50,808 nt of DNA from Bradyrhizobium sp. 139 (GCF_023074175.1 NZ_JADPKS010000080.1:1-50808), one strand, 5' to 3'. Shown: positions 42,397 to 50,021, numbered from the stretch's first letter. Notes: a model not told the origin generated them from the sequence alone. Made by a program: numbers and translations.

Positions 42397-43482
42397 TTAC
42401 GCTGTGCGCTCGTGCAGCCCCGCGCGCTTGGTGTTGCGCCGGATCTCGACTGCGTCGGCGAGCTGCTCGAGCACGGTGGCCGTGGTCGCCCAGTCGATGC
42501 AGCCGTCGGTGATGCTCTGGCCGTAGGTGAGCGGCTTGTCCGGCGCCACGTCCTGGCGGCCGGCGACGAGATTGCTCTCGATCATCACGCCCATGATGCG
42601 GTTCTCGCCGCCGGCGATCTGGCCGGCGATGTCGGCGGTGACCAGCGGCTGGTTTTCCGGCTTCTTGCTCGAATTAGCGTGGCTTGCATCCACCATCACG
42701 AGCGGCGCAACGCCGGATTTGGCCAAATCGTTGCAGGCCGCCGCGACGCTTGCCGCATCGTAGTTCGGCTTGCTGCCGCCGCGCAGGATGATGTGGCAGT
42801 CCTCGTTGCCCGCGGTCGAGGCGATGGCGGAGCGGCCAAGCTTCGTCACCGCCATGAAATGATGCGGATGCGAGGCCGACTTCACCGCGTCCGCCGCGAT
42901 CCGCACGTTGCCGTCGGTGCCGTTCTTGAACCCGACCGGGCAGGACAGCCCCGAGGCCAGCTCGCGATGGATCTGGCTCTCGGTCGTGCGCGCGCCGATC
43001 GCGGCCCAGGACACGAGATCCGCGATGTATTGCGGCGTCGTCATGTCGAGGAATTCGGTGCCGGCGGGCAGGCCGAGATTGTTCACCGCCGACAGCACGT
43101 TGCGCGCCAGCCGCAGGCCCTTGTTGATGTCGAAGCTGCCGTCTAGGTCGGGATCGTTGATGAGCCCCTTCCAGCCAACCGTGGTGCGCGGCTTCTCGAA
43201 ATAGACCCGCATCACGATTTCGAGTTGGTCGGCGAGGTCTTCGCGCAAGCCCGCGAGGCGCTCGGCGTAGTCGAGCGCGGCCTTGGGATCATGCACCGAG
43301 CAGGGGCCGACCACGACCAGAAGCCGGTCGTCCTGGCCGCCCAGGATGGCATGAATGGCGTTGCGCGCCGCCATCACCACACGCGTTGCGGTGAGCGTGC
43401 GCGGGACTTCCCGCATCACCTCTTCCGGCGTGTTCAGCTCTTTCAGTTCGCGGATACGAAGATCGTCGGTCGTGCTCAGCAC
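42397..43482 (-). CDS. aroG: 3-deoxy-D-arabino-heptulosonate-7-phosphate synthase, class I
   Basis: First enzyme of the shikimate pathway, condensing phosphoenolpyruvate and erythrose 4-phosphate. The 361-residue protein is of the AroF/G/H type: VVVGPCSVHDP (about 56-66), PRTTVGWKGLINDP (about 97-110), GFKNGTDG (about 184-191) and DASHANSSKKPENQ (about 265-278), which holds metal and substrate ligands. I chose the GTG at 43482, seven bases after AGGAG; a frame 12 codons longer would run into the attenuator. Its leader (43518-43649) contains an aromatic-codon peptide and an intrinsic terminator, so expression is very likely set by the charging of aromatic tRNAs. Confidence 0.94.
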   Translation of the reverse strand: MLSTTDDLRIRELKELNTPEEVMREVPRTLTATRVVMAARNAIHAILGGQDDRLLVVVGPCSVHDPKAALDYAERLAGLREDLADQLEIVMRVYFEKPRTTVGWKGLINDPDLDGSFDINKGLRLARNVLSAVNNLGLPAGTEFLDMTTPQYIADLVSWAAIGARTTESQIHRELASGLSCPVGFKNGTDGNVRIAADAVKSASHPHHFMAVTKLGRSAIASTAGNEDCHIILRGGSKPNYDAASVAAACNDLAKSGVAPLVMVDASHANSSKKPENQPLVTADIAGQIAGGENRIMGVMIESNLVAGRQDVAPDKPLTYGQSITDGCIDWATTATVLEQLADAVEIRRNTKRAGLHERTA

Positions 43483-43517
43483 GGCGGGCTCCTGTCTTTG
43501 TGAGAACCTGCCGGCCA

Positions 43518-43545
43518 ATAAAAAAGCCGCCAGGTCTGGCGGCTT
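43518..43545 (-). terminator. Attenuator terminator in the aroG leader
   Basis: On the minus strand AAGCCGCCAG is followed after two bases by CTGGCGGCTT and then TTTTTTATT, a strong intrinsic terminator with about nine pairs and a four-base loop. It lies between the leader peptide stop (43569) and the aroG start (43482). The 5' arm is also complementary over eight bases to CTGGCGGC upstream (positions 43591-43598), so an antiterminator excluding this hairpin can form. Confidence 0.85.
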
Positions 43546-43568
43546 GTTCGGACGTTTGCTGCAATGTT

Positions 43569-43649
43569 TCAGATTGAGCGCGATCCTCCTGCCGCCAGCG
43601 AGCTGTCGTAGCTAAAGTACCAAAAATAGCTGGTGACGAGGGTGATCAT
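43569..43649 (-). CDS. Aromatic-rich leader peptide controlling aroG
   Basis: A 26-codon frame in the aroG leader. Codons 8-14 read Tyr-Phe-Trp-Tyr-Phe-Ser-Tyr, so six of seven are aromatic and all three aromatic amino acids are represented. The rest is small and polar (SSLAAGGSRSI). Codons 18-20 (CTG GCG GC) are the antiterminator segment. Stalling of a ribosome at codons 8-12 would leave it free to pair with the 5' arm of the terminator, and completing translation would cover it and allow termination. No ribosome site is obvious, and the promoter places the transcript start at or next to the ATG, so translation may be leaderless, as reported for trpL of Sinorhizobium. Confidence 0.85.
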   Translation of the reverse strand: MITLVTSYFWYFSYDSSLAAGGSRSI

Positions 43650-43656
43650 GGCTCGT

Positions 43657-43685
43657 CATATAGCGCGCGATTGGCGGGTTGTCAC
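43657..43685 (-). promoter_or_regulatory. Candidate promoter for the aroG leader transcript
   Basis: On the minus strand GTGACA (43685-43680) and TATATG (43662-43657) are spaced by 17 bases and resemble sigma-70 -35 and -10 boxes. The -10 box ends seven bases before the leader peptide ATG, which would put the transcript start on or beside the A of the ATG. Confidence 0.6.
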
Positions 43686-43716
43686 CCCCAAACGGCCTGA
43701 GGGGCCACGAGGCGCC

Positions 43717-44295
43717 TCAACTGTTGCTATTGCGTGCCGCCATCGCCATTCCGATCAGGGTGGCGCCGCCGAACAGCAGGTTGATACCGACGAGGATGCC
43801 GATCGCCCATTCCGCCGAGCTCGGCAGTCCCGTGATCACCATGAACGAGATCGCGATATCGACGAGGCCCGAGATCAGGAGCCAGGACCAGCGGCCGCTC
43901 AGCTCGCGGCGGTGCTCCAGCGCATACATGATGGTGGCAACGCCCTCGGCGAGGAAATAAGCGCCGAGCACGATGGTCAGCGTCAGCACGGCCTGCATCG
44001 GCCGGGCCAGCAGCAGCATGCCGGCGAGCACGGCGAGCGCGGCCGAGATCAGCGACCACCAGAAGCCCGGCGTACTGCGCGCCCAATAGGTCACGATCAG
44101 TCCGCCGATGCCGCTGATCAGGAACATCCAGCCGAGGACAATCGCGATCGCGAGGCTTGCGAGCGGCGGCAGGATCAGCGCGGCGATGCCGAGAACGGCG
44201 AGCAGGATGCCTTCGAACAGGAAGGCCTTCCAATGCGCCTTGACCGTCTGGCTCATGGCGGATTGCAGCCGGGAAAAATCCTCGGGCGATGTCAT
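43717..44295 (-). CDS. HdeD-family membrane protein
   Basis: A 192-residue inner-membrane protein with six predicted helices (about 25-43, 48-68, 80-97, 102-122, 138-155 and 162-183), the size and topology of the HdeD/DUF308 acid-resistance family, whose repeats have the look GLVDIAISFMVITG. The E. coli member protects at high cell density in acid. The biochemical role is unknown. It ends about 30 bases before the aroG promoter region and is read in the same direction as PrsW upstream (70-base gap). Confidence 0.84.
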   Translation of the reverse strand: MTSPEDFSRLQSAMSQTVKAHWKAFLFEGILLAVLGIAALILPPLASLAIAIVLGWMFLISGIGGLIVTYWARSTPGFWWSLISAALAVLAGMLLLARPMQAVLTLTIVLGAYFLAEGVATIMYALEHRRELSGRWSWLLISGLVDIAISFMVITGLPSSAEWAIGILVGINLLFGGATLIGMAMAARNSNS

Positions 44296-44365
44296 AGGCA
44301 GGCTCCAGATCGAAAAGGCGTGTGCTCAATCTAGTATGCGCACACCGCGCTTGTCATCCCGCGGC

Positions 44366-45406
44366 TCAGCCGCCGCCGTGCGCCGACGAAAAACCTTCGC
44401 CACTGGTGCGGATGCGGTTGCGGCCGAGAATGTAGATCGCGGTCGTGACGATCAGAAGCGCGAGTCCGAGCAGGATCGAGACGAAGCCGATCGGGATCAG
44501 GGCCAGCGTCAGATTGCGTTCGGGATTGATCAGCCAGTGATGGATCGAGGTCAGCACGAAGGCGAGGCCGAGAAAGCCGACGCCGCCCCCGGCGAGCAGC
44601 AGCGCCCACATCCGGCGCAGCTGGCTCAGCCGCTCCCGCGCGATATCGGTCCGCGGCGCGTGGTGGCGCGCGACCCGTCGCACCAGGCGGATGGCGAAGG
44701 CGATCGAGCTGAAGCCGATCAGCAGGCTCGCTGCGCCCAGCCACATCCGCAGCGTCGGATCGAGACCGGGCATTTGCTGCAAGGTCAGCAGCGGAAAGTC
44801 GAAGGCCGAATGCAGCGCGAGCGGGCCTGCGAAGATCAGCAGGCGGCTGGACAGGCGGGCCCAGTCGCGATGGTGGCGGTTGGCGCCCAGCGCCGTGCCG
44901 GCGCGCGCGATCGTCAGATAAGCGCCGGCGATGATGCCGAGCGCGCCGTGGAACGGCACGGTCAGCACGCTGCGCAAGGCAGCCAGCGAGCGCCACATCT
45001 CGGCGTGCTGGACGAGATAGGCGAGGTTCTCGTAAGCGGCGAAGCCGAGGCCGACGGCGGCGCCATAGACCACGGTGTCCATCGGATTGGCGAAGGTCCG
45101 CCGCTTGGTCGAGGACACCAGCACAATGGCGATCACCTTGACGGCTTCCTCGGGCAGCGCGACCCCAAAGACCGAATGCATGGCGAGCGCCGCCCAGGGA
45201 TCGTCGGGGGCTGCAACCATCTTGGCAAAGGGAGCGCGGGCAAGTCCCAGCAGCGAGATGCTGGCCGCGCCGAGCAGGAACGCAGTCCAGACCTGGGCCG
45301 GCGGTCCCGGGCGCTCTTCGGCGGCAATGACAAGCCACAGCATCAGCAGCGCCGGGGCGATAGCGGCAGTTCCGATGACGGTGGGTAACGCTTCAATCAG
45401 GTACAT
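44366..45406 (-). CDS. PrsW-family intramembrane metalloprotease
   Basis: A 346-residue polytopic membrane protein with about eight helices. The conserved PrsW residues are present: Glu86-Glu87-x-x-Lys90 in PEEAVK, Glu126-Asn127 in GFAAYEN, His153 in PFHGALG, and His199 with Asp203 in LHSAFDF. PrsW of Bacillus cleaves an anti-sigma factor, so a regulated-proteolysis role is possible, though no sigma/anti-sigma pair is in the window. It starts MYLIEAL with no strong ribosome site. Confidence 0.87.
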   Translation of the reverse strand: MYLIEALPTVIGTAAIAPALLMLWLVIAAEERPGPPAQVWTAFLLGAASISLLGLARAPFAKMVAAPDDPWAALAMHSVFGVALPEEAVKVIAIVLVSSTKRRTFANPMDTVVYGAAVGLGFAAYENLAYLVQHAEMWRSLAALRSVLTVPFHGALGIIAGAYLTIARAGTALGANRHHRDWARLSSRLLIFAGPLALHSAFDFPLLTLQQMPGLDPTLRMWLGAASLLIGFSSIAFAIRLVRRVARHHAPRTDIARERLSQLRRMWALLLAGGGVGFLGLAFVLTSIHHWLINPERNLTLALIPIGFVSILLGLALLIVTTAIYILGRNRIRTSGEGFSSAHGGG

Positions 45407-45731
45407 CGGCGCCGAAAATAGGTTCCCCTGGTCCGCTTATCTACGTCCGTCGGTGCGACCATCTGTCATGCGCTTGCTGTCGCGTCGCTTAACAAGTGCG
45501 ACAGCTGGCGTTCATCACCGCCGCCAAACCTAGAAGACGAGCGCAATCAATTGCATGACAGAGCCACTTCGTCAGCAATGGCAGCGATCTCGCGCCCGGG
45601 CGTCGGATCGCGATTGGTCAGTTAGATCAAGGCAATGCGCAGGTTTCTTCGGTTTAGGATGCACGTATGCAAGCGGCGAGTCCAGCGGCGGGACTGCCCC
45701 GTCCGGACAGCGCGCGGCAGTGCGGATTGAC
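45407..45731. other. Intergenic region, 325 bases, no supported gene
   Basis: Nothing in either direction has a convincing start and family match. An 8-bp inverted repeat, GCTGTCGC (45476-45483) and GCGACAGC (45498-45505) with a 14-base spacer, lies about 70 bases before the PrsW start and could be an operator. A weak TTGATC half-site appears near 45625. Confidence 0.4.
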
Positions 45732-45887
45732 CTAGTCACGCTGCGTTCTGCGCCGACGGGGCGGTACAGCGATCCGGCGTGCCCGCACCTGTTCCAGCTC
45801 CCAGAAGGCGCGCACGAGGCACGTGCCAAGGCAGAAGACGATGAGCAGCAGCAGGAAGGCCTGGTCGACGGCAGGGATGTGGATCAT
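45732..45887 (-). CDS. Small single-helix membrane protein
   Basis: A 51-residue frame starting MIHIPAVDQ with one strongly hydrophobic helix (AFLLLLIVFCLGTCLV, about 10-25) and an arginine-rich tail (PPRRRRTQRD). The positive-inside rule places the tail in the cytoplasm. The ribosome site is weak (AAGG very close to the ATG) and there is no family match, so support is modest. Positions 45888-46033 show no gene. Confidence 0.42.
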   Translation of the reverse strand: MIHIPAVDQAFLLLLIVFCLGTCLVRAFWELEQVRARRIAVPPRRRRTQRD

Positions 45888-46033
45888 GACCTTGATCAAG
45901 CAACCTGCATGCCATGCGTTCGCGCCGTCGCCTGCGCGGTGCGCAGCCGCGCCTTTCGCGAAGCGCTGCCTGCGCTAGCTCGAATCGCCGGCCCCGGCCA
46001 GGCGATTTGGGGCCCGGCGTTTGCCGCGCGTTT

Positions 46034-46291
46034 TCAATGCGTAGTGGATGGCGGCGGTGCGTCGGGCGCGATGTCGAAGGCGCCGAGATGGAATTCCTCG
46101 CCGACGGCCTGGTCCGGCTCTGGATGTTGCGCGAGCAGCGTGAACGCGGCCTGCGGGTATTGCTTCCAGATGTCGAGATCGCCGGCCGTAATCGTCAGCC
46201 AGCCGAACGTGTACATGTAGCGTCCGGGCGCGGTGACCCGGCCAACCCTGTCCCAAGTGATCTTATCAACTGTGATCTTGTCGACTGCCAT
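46034..46291 (-). CDS. Hypothetical protein, 85 residues
   Basis: A small protein beginning MAVDKITVDKITWDRVGRVT with a direct VDKIT repeat, then a strand-rich middle (YMYTFGWLTITAGDLDIWKQ) and a Pro-rich end. GGGGGA precedes the ATG at 46291, which is preferred over a frame 35 codons longer. No signal or membrane helix. No known domain recognised. It is the last gene downstream of the small membrane protein's opposite flank and reads leftward. Confidence 0.55.
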   Translation of the reverse strand: MAVDKITVDKITWDRVGRVTAPGRYMYTFGWLTITAGDLDIWKQYPQAAFTLLAQHPEPDQAVGEEFHLGAFDIAPDAPPPSTTH

Positions 46292-46426
46292 TCGGTCCCC
46301 CGATCGCAAGTCTGCAAATGACGTCCGGCGCGAGGCACAGACCGTCAAAAGCTGATCCCGCAATGGGGCCGCGATAGGGCAGCGGTGCGGAGGCAAGACG
46401 GCCGCAGCGCGGTCGCCGCCTGCCGG

Positions 46427-47434
46427 TCAGCGCGCCGTCGAGGCCGCCTGCGCTTCGGCCGCCCGCTCCAGCTGACGGTGTGAGGCGTGGAAGACGTCGT
46501 GGACGAGGCCGATCTTTTCGAGGCCCAGGATGATCAGGCCGTTGAGATCAATCTCCCACCAGGCATGCGAGATATAGGCGTCCCGCGGGAAGCGGTGATG
46601 GTTGTTGTGCAGACCCTCGCCGAAGGTGAGGATCGTGGTCACGAACTCGTTGGTCGAGGCGTCCTCGACCTCGAAGCGGCGATAGCCGTAGGCGTGGCAG
46701 ACCGAGCCGGTGAGCTGGCTGACGAGGATCAGCAGATAAGCGCGGAACAGGCCGGAGAACAGCACGCAGCCGATCATGGTGTGCACGCCGCCGAAGGCGT
46801 AACCGATGACGCCGGGGATGAAGACGGCCGACATGCCGTACCAGACCCAACGCGTGCGCACGAAGAACATCGCGATCGGATCGGCGAGAATGTCCTTGGC
46901 GTAATACTCGTTGTCGGTGGTCGCCTGGTCGAACACCCAGCTGCCTTGGGCGTGCAGGAAGCCCTTGAGCGCGCTGACATAGCGATTGCCGAAGCCGTCG
47001 AATTGCGGGCTGTGGGGATCGCCGACATCATCGGCATAGAGGTGGTGGCGGCGGTGGTTGGCGACCCATTTGGCGATCGAGCCTTGCACCGCCATCTGGG
47101 CAATGGCGCAGAAGAATACGCGCATGATCGGGCCGCAGCGGAAGCTGCGATGAACGAACAGGCGGTGCATCCCGGCGCCGATGCCGAACGTCGTCAGCGC
47201 GAACATCCAGGCAAACGCAAACAGCTCGACCTTCCCGAGGCCTTGCGTGACGGCCCAAACGATGCCCGCGACAGCGCCGACATAGAGAATGCCGAGGAGG
47301 AGATAGCTCTCGCGCAGCTTGGCCTGGACCAGCGGGCCCTCGGTAACGACACCGGGTGGAAGCTGCGGCTTGGCGGGGGCGGTGGTGCTCTGGGCGATCT
47401 CTGCCGGGGCGAGCTCGGCGTCAGCGATGGACAT
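46427..47434 (-). CDS. Acyl-CoA/acyl-lipid delta-9-type desaturase
   Basis: Membrane fatty-acid desaturase of 335 residues with four core helices and a diiron centre formed by three histidine boxes: His90-RLFV-His95, His127-RRHH (127-131) and His276-NNHH (276-280), preceded by FGEG. The protein begins with a 35-residue proline- and alanine-rich cytoplasmic tail. Such enzymes introduce a double bond into saturated acyl chains and adjust membrane fluidity. Regiospecificity is not readable from sequence. The promoter region 47435-47557 is AT-rich near 47522-47540. Confidence 0.9.
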   Translation of the reverse strand: MSIADAELAPAEIAQSTTAPAKPQLPPGVVTEGPLVQAKLRESYLLLGILYVGAVAGIVWAVTQGLGKVELFAFAWMFALTTFGIGAGMHRLFVHRSFRCGPIMRVFFCAIAQMAVQGSIAKWVANHRRHHLYADDVGDPHSPQFDGFGNRYVSALKGFLHAQGSWVFDQATTDNEYYAKDILADPIAMFFVRTRWVWYGMSAVFIPGVIGYAFGGVHTMIGCVLFSGLFRAYLLILVSQLTGSVCHAYGYRRFEVEDASTNEFVTTILTFGEGLHNNHHRFPRDAYISHAWWEIDLNGLIILGLEKIGLVHDVFHASHRQLERAAEAQAASTAR

Positions 47435-47557
47435 TCCAGGACTTCCAATAACTCAGGGCCCGCAGTGATTGCGGACGTACTGGGTCACACCCTATCGCGC
47501 AGGGGCCTCCGCCTCCAGCCTTTAGTTAAAAAAGAGTTAAGATCGCCCCGGCCGGCT

Positions 47558-48184
47558 TCAGGCCGATTGGAGCAAGGGCGTTCGGACGATCAGGCGGACG
47601 AGATCGTCCCGCTGCTGCTTCTCGGCGAACTTGACCGCAAAGCCGTTGTCGAATTTGCGAATGACCCGTCCGACGCAGGCGCCGACCGCAAGCGGGGTCC
47701 CGACCGGCGGGTCGTATTCGCAGGATATCGCGACGCCGGCCGTGGAGACGTCGATGATGAAGCAGGGATGGGCGCTGCCGTCGGCGAGCGTCAGGAAGGT
47801 GTGCGAGACCTGGGGAACGAAGCGCGCGTCGTTGCGCAGCTCCTGGACGCTGGCGTCCTTCTGCTTCTTCTCCAGCCAGGTCAGCTTTTCCGACATCCAG
47901 GCGCGCCGCGCCCGCGTCATGTCGAGCTCCATCAGGAAGCCCGCCTTCAGCGTCGCGCTGATGGTGCACTGGAATTCGCCAAAATCCTGGAAATACGAGG
48001 TCACGCGCTCGCCGATCTTGCCGACGACCGGCACGTCCACGATCATGCGGAACGGGGAGACACGCTTGGTGCGGCAGGCGAAGGTGCGCAGCTTGCCCTC
48101 GCAATCGTACCAGCGAGGCAGCGAGTAGCTGCCGTTCACGGTGACGTCCACCGCGCGCTGCCTGAGGAACTCTGAGACGGACAT
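47558..48184 (-). CDS. PilZ-domain protein, probably tandem
   Basis: A 208-residue protein with a C-terminal PilZ domain for cyclic di-GMP: the RxxxR motif in RNDAR (about 117-121) and the D-x-S-x-x-G motif in DVSTAG (about 144-149), followed by the barrel to FDNGFAVKF. The N-terminal part (about 10-95: KRVSPFRMIVDVPVVGKIGE) has a similar strand pattern without the ligand motif, so it may be a degenerate PilZ copy. It probably links c-di-GMP to motility or envelope functions. ATG at 48184 chosen over a TTG three codons earlier. Confidence 0.82.
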   Translation of the reverse strand: MSVSEFLRQRAVDVTVNGSYSLPRWYDCEGKLRTFACRTKRVSPFRMIVDVPVVGKIGERVTSYFQDFGEFQCTISATLKAGFLMELDMTRARRAWMSEKLTWLEKKQKDASVQELRNDARFVPQVSHTFLTLADGSAHPCFIIDVSTAGVAISCEYDPPVGTPLAVGACVGRVIRKFDNGFAVKFAEKQQRDDLVRLIVRTPLLQSA

Positions 48185-48325
48185 GAGCGCCAATCGTGTT
48201 GCGGACTATTCCCGTAATTCCACGGTAGCGATCAAATTCTAAGCAAATGATACCGGCGCTCATGAGCAGGGGTAAATTTCCGGTAAATGCGCTCGCCATC
48301 TCACAACATCGTCATTGCGCGCCGC

Positions 48326-48765
48326 TCAGCGCGAGCCGAGCAGAGCCGGTAAAGCCAGCAGGCCAACGGCAATGAGGAGCTTGATCGCCGTCGCGGTCAG
48401 GCTGTTCGACCTGATCTGCAATCCGAACCGCGCAATGCGTGCCGCATCGCGAGCGCTGCGAATGCTTCGACGATGGCGAACACGACGGCGATGCCGGCAA
48501 TGGAGGACCATGATGTGTCCGACGGCATCCATGCCGCGAGCCAGGCCCGGACGGAGGTTCGCAACGACGCCAGCAGCGCCAACCATCCGAACAGCGATGC
48601 GAAGCCCTTGACGATGTCGGGGCCGATCGTATCGGGCTTGAACCGGATGCCGATGTTTGCGAGCGCGGATTCGATACGCGCGCCGTCGGTGAAGAAGAGG
48701 AAGGCGTTGAGGTAGAGCGGAACGCGCGACTGGAAGAGCAGGGCGACGATGCCGAACAGGACCAT
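48326..48765 (-). pseudogene. Membrane protein with an apparent frameshift
   Basis: A frame reading MVLFGIVALLFQSRVPLYLN from 48765 continues through helices to EAFAALAMRHALRGSDC and stops at 48397. Another frame, running beside its end, reads AARIARFGLQIRSNSLTATA followed by IKLLIAVGLLALPALLGSR to a stop at 48326, a typical last membrane helix. The hydrophobic pattern resumes only if phase changes by one near 48430-48445. Similar residues (SDILGDAVGY) also precede the ATG without a start codon. I read it as a disrupted or misassembled three-to-four-helix protein of unknown function. Confidence 0.5.
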
Positions 48766-48858
48766 GTAGCCGACGGCGTCGCCGAGGATGTCCGAGGGGC
48801 CGGGAGGTTCATGCGCGGGGACGGCGGATTTCGCCGCGTCACCCGATGGCCCGGATGT

Positions 48859-48933
48859 TGGCGCTCCCTAGCGGAATCGAACCGCTCTCTCCACCGTGAA
48901 AGGGTGGCGTCCTAACCGATAGACGAAGGGAGC
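48859..48933 (-). tRNA. tRNA-Glu (anticodon TTC)
   Basis: A 75-base cloverleaf on the minus strand: acceptor GCTCCCT/AGGGAGC, D arm with TATCGGTTAGGAC, anticodon arm CCACC-CTTTCAC-GGTGG with anticodon TTC, T arm AGCGG-TTCGATT-CCGCT, discriminator G and encoded CCA. All stems pair. Reads GAA/GAG codons. It lies 94 bases upstream of the disrupted membrane gene on the same strand. No integrase or duplicated 3' end was seen nearby. Confidence 0.95.
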
Positions 48934-49159
48934 AAACGCAAGGCCCCGCCGCTTTTGGCGGCACGGCCGCGGGCCGCCCGAACAGTGCCCGGCGGCTTGC
49001 AGCGCGCGAACGTATAATGGCCTTTGGGGCCGTGGGCAAGCCGTTCGGGAACGGTCTTTCGGCACCGGTGGATAGCATCCACCCCGGGATCATTCGGGGG
49101 CGATTTCAACGGTTTCTTAGGGCTCCCTGAGATAGCGCTGGAACCGGAGAATTTTGTCC

Positions 49160-49414
49160 ATGCCACCGCCCAAGAAGCGCACAGCCCGCAAATCGCTGTC
49201 GCAGCACGCCTGGATTACGCTCGACGGCGGGTTCGCGGCGCGGCATTGCCTGGTCCAGGACATCTCGACGACGGGCGCGAAGATCACGCTGGACGAGGAC
49301 GCGAGCCAGCTGCCGGGCGTGGTCCGGATGGCGTTCTCTCGTGATGCCCGCACCGGGCGGCGCTGCCAGGTGATCTGGCGCCGCGGCAAATCGGCCGGCA
49401 TCAAGTTCGTCTGA
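49160..49414 (+). CDS. Single PilZ-domain protein
   Basis: An 84-residue protein consisting of one PilZ barrel. The D-x-S-x-x-G motif is DISTTG (about 35-40). An N-terminal basic segment KKRTARKSL (about 6-14) may supply the arginine motif, although RxxxR is imperfect here (R-T-A-R-K). It ends WRRGKSAGIKFV, the usual last strand. A GGAGA site lies nine bases before the ATG. Possibly a stand-alone c-di-GMP adaptor. Positions 48934-49159 hold no supported gene. Confidence 0.75.
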   Translation: MPPPKKRTARKSLSQHAWITLDGGFAARHCLVQDISTTGAKITLDEDASQLPGVVRMAFSRDARTGRRCQVIWRRGKSAGIKFV

Positions 49415-49469
49415 TCCCGGGCGAAGCGACCGGATGGCGCCTGGCGCCGGTCCGGGCTAGAACGGCGGC

Positions 49470-49715
49470 ATGCGTGCGCCGCTTCTCATCCTCATCTCGT
49501 TGGCAGCCACGTCAGCGTCCGCCGCGGAGGCCCTGCGCCTGCCGCCTGCCGAGCGGCCGCAGGCCGGCAAGGCTCTGCCGCTGAAGGGCGCGGGCGGAAC
49601 GGCAAGAGCGGGCTCCTGTGCCTCCTATGGCCCGCGCTTCTTCATGGTCGAGGGCACCGGCACCTGCGTGAAGATCGGCGGCTCGATCAGCGTCGAGACC
49701 ACGGTCAGGCGCTGA
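49470..49715 (+). CDS. Small secreted protein resembling a porin N terminus
   Basis: An 81-residue protein with a signal peptide (RAPLLILISLAATSASAAEA, cleaved near 19). Its end, GSCASYGPRFFMVEGTGTCVKIGGSISVE (about 48-76), given as CASYGPRFFMVEGTGTC plus KIGG, resembles the conserved first strand and CxxYGxGFxxIPGTxTCxKxGG pattern of alphaproteobacterial porins, including the two cysteines. The remaining barrel is absent. It is either a porin remnant or a small independent protein. The downstream gene overlaps its stop (TGATG). Confidence 0.65.
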   Translation: MRAPLLILISLAATSASAAEALRLPPAERPQAGKALPLKGAGGTARAGSCASYGPRFFMVEGTGTCVKIGGSISVETTVRR

Positions 49716-49888
49716 TGCCCATGCCGGCGGATCTGCTGCGGCCCGACATCATCGTTCCCGTCGTGATGTACTGCGCGCTGCTGTGGTGGGTCGGCCGCGG
49801 CCTGAGCTGGACGGCACGGCTGGCCACGGCGGCCGTGACGCTGGTGCTGATCGTCTGCGTGCTGCTGGTCGAGCGCGGCTGGGGCTAG
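49715..49888 (+). CDS. Small two-helix membrane protein
   Basis: A 57-residue protein with two hydrophobic helices (IIVPVVMYCALLWWVG about 12-27, and LATAAVTLVLIVCVLLVE about 37-54) separated by an arginine turn. Its ATG overlaps the stop of the upstream gene (TGATG), so translation is probably coupled. No family match. The pairing with a secreted porin-like peptide suggests an envelope role, by inference only. Confidence 0.6.
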   Translation: MPMPADLLRPDIIVPVVMYCALLWWVGRGLSWTARLATAAVTLVLIVCVLLVERGWG

Positions 49889-50021
49889 GCACCGCCCCAC
49901 AACAAAAACTGCGAAAACAACCCCATGCACAGTAGCCGTCAAGTGCGGCCGCGGCGCCTGACGCGCGCGGCAAAACGCCGATTCATCGCGCTCTCATCGC
50001 AACTTAAGCTGCGCCACCGCC

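Noticed and set aside
43483..43518. An upstream 12-codon extension of AroG
   Set aside because: It would begin at the T-run of the attenuator and lacks a ribosome site, whereas the GTG at 43482 follows AGGAG by seven bases.
45892..45899. TTGATCAA as an FNR/FixK site
   Set aside because: The FixK/FNR box needs TTGAT and ATCAA separated by four bases. Here the halves are fused, so it is only a short palindrome.
45555..46220. A 221-codon rightward frame across this interval
   Set aside because: The translation is compositionally odd (Arg, Ala, Ser and Cys rich), shows no domain, and overlaps two better leftward candidates.
48859..48933. tRNA-Glu as an integration site of a mobile island
   Set aside because: No integrase, transposase, direct repeat of the tRNA 3' end or shift in gene style is seen on either side within the window.
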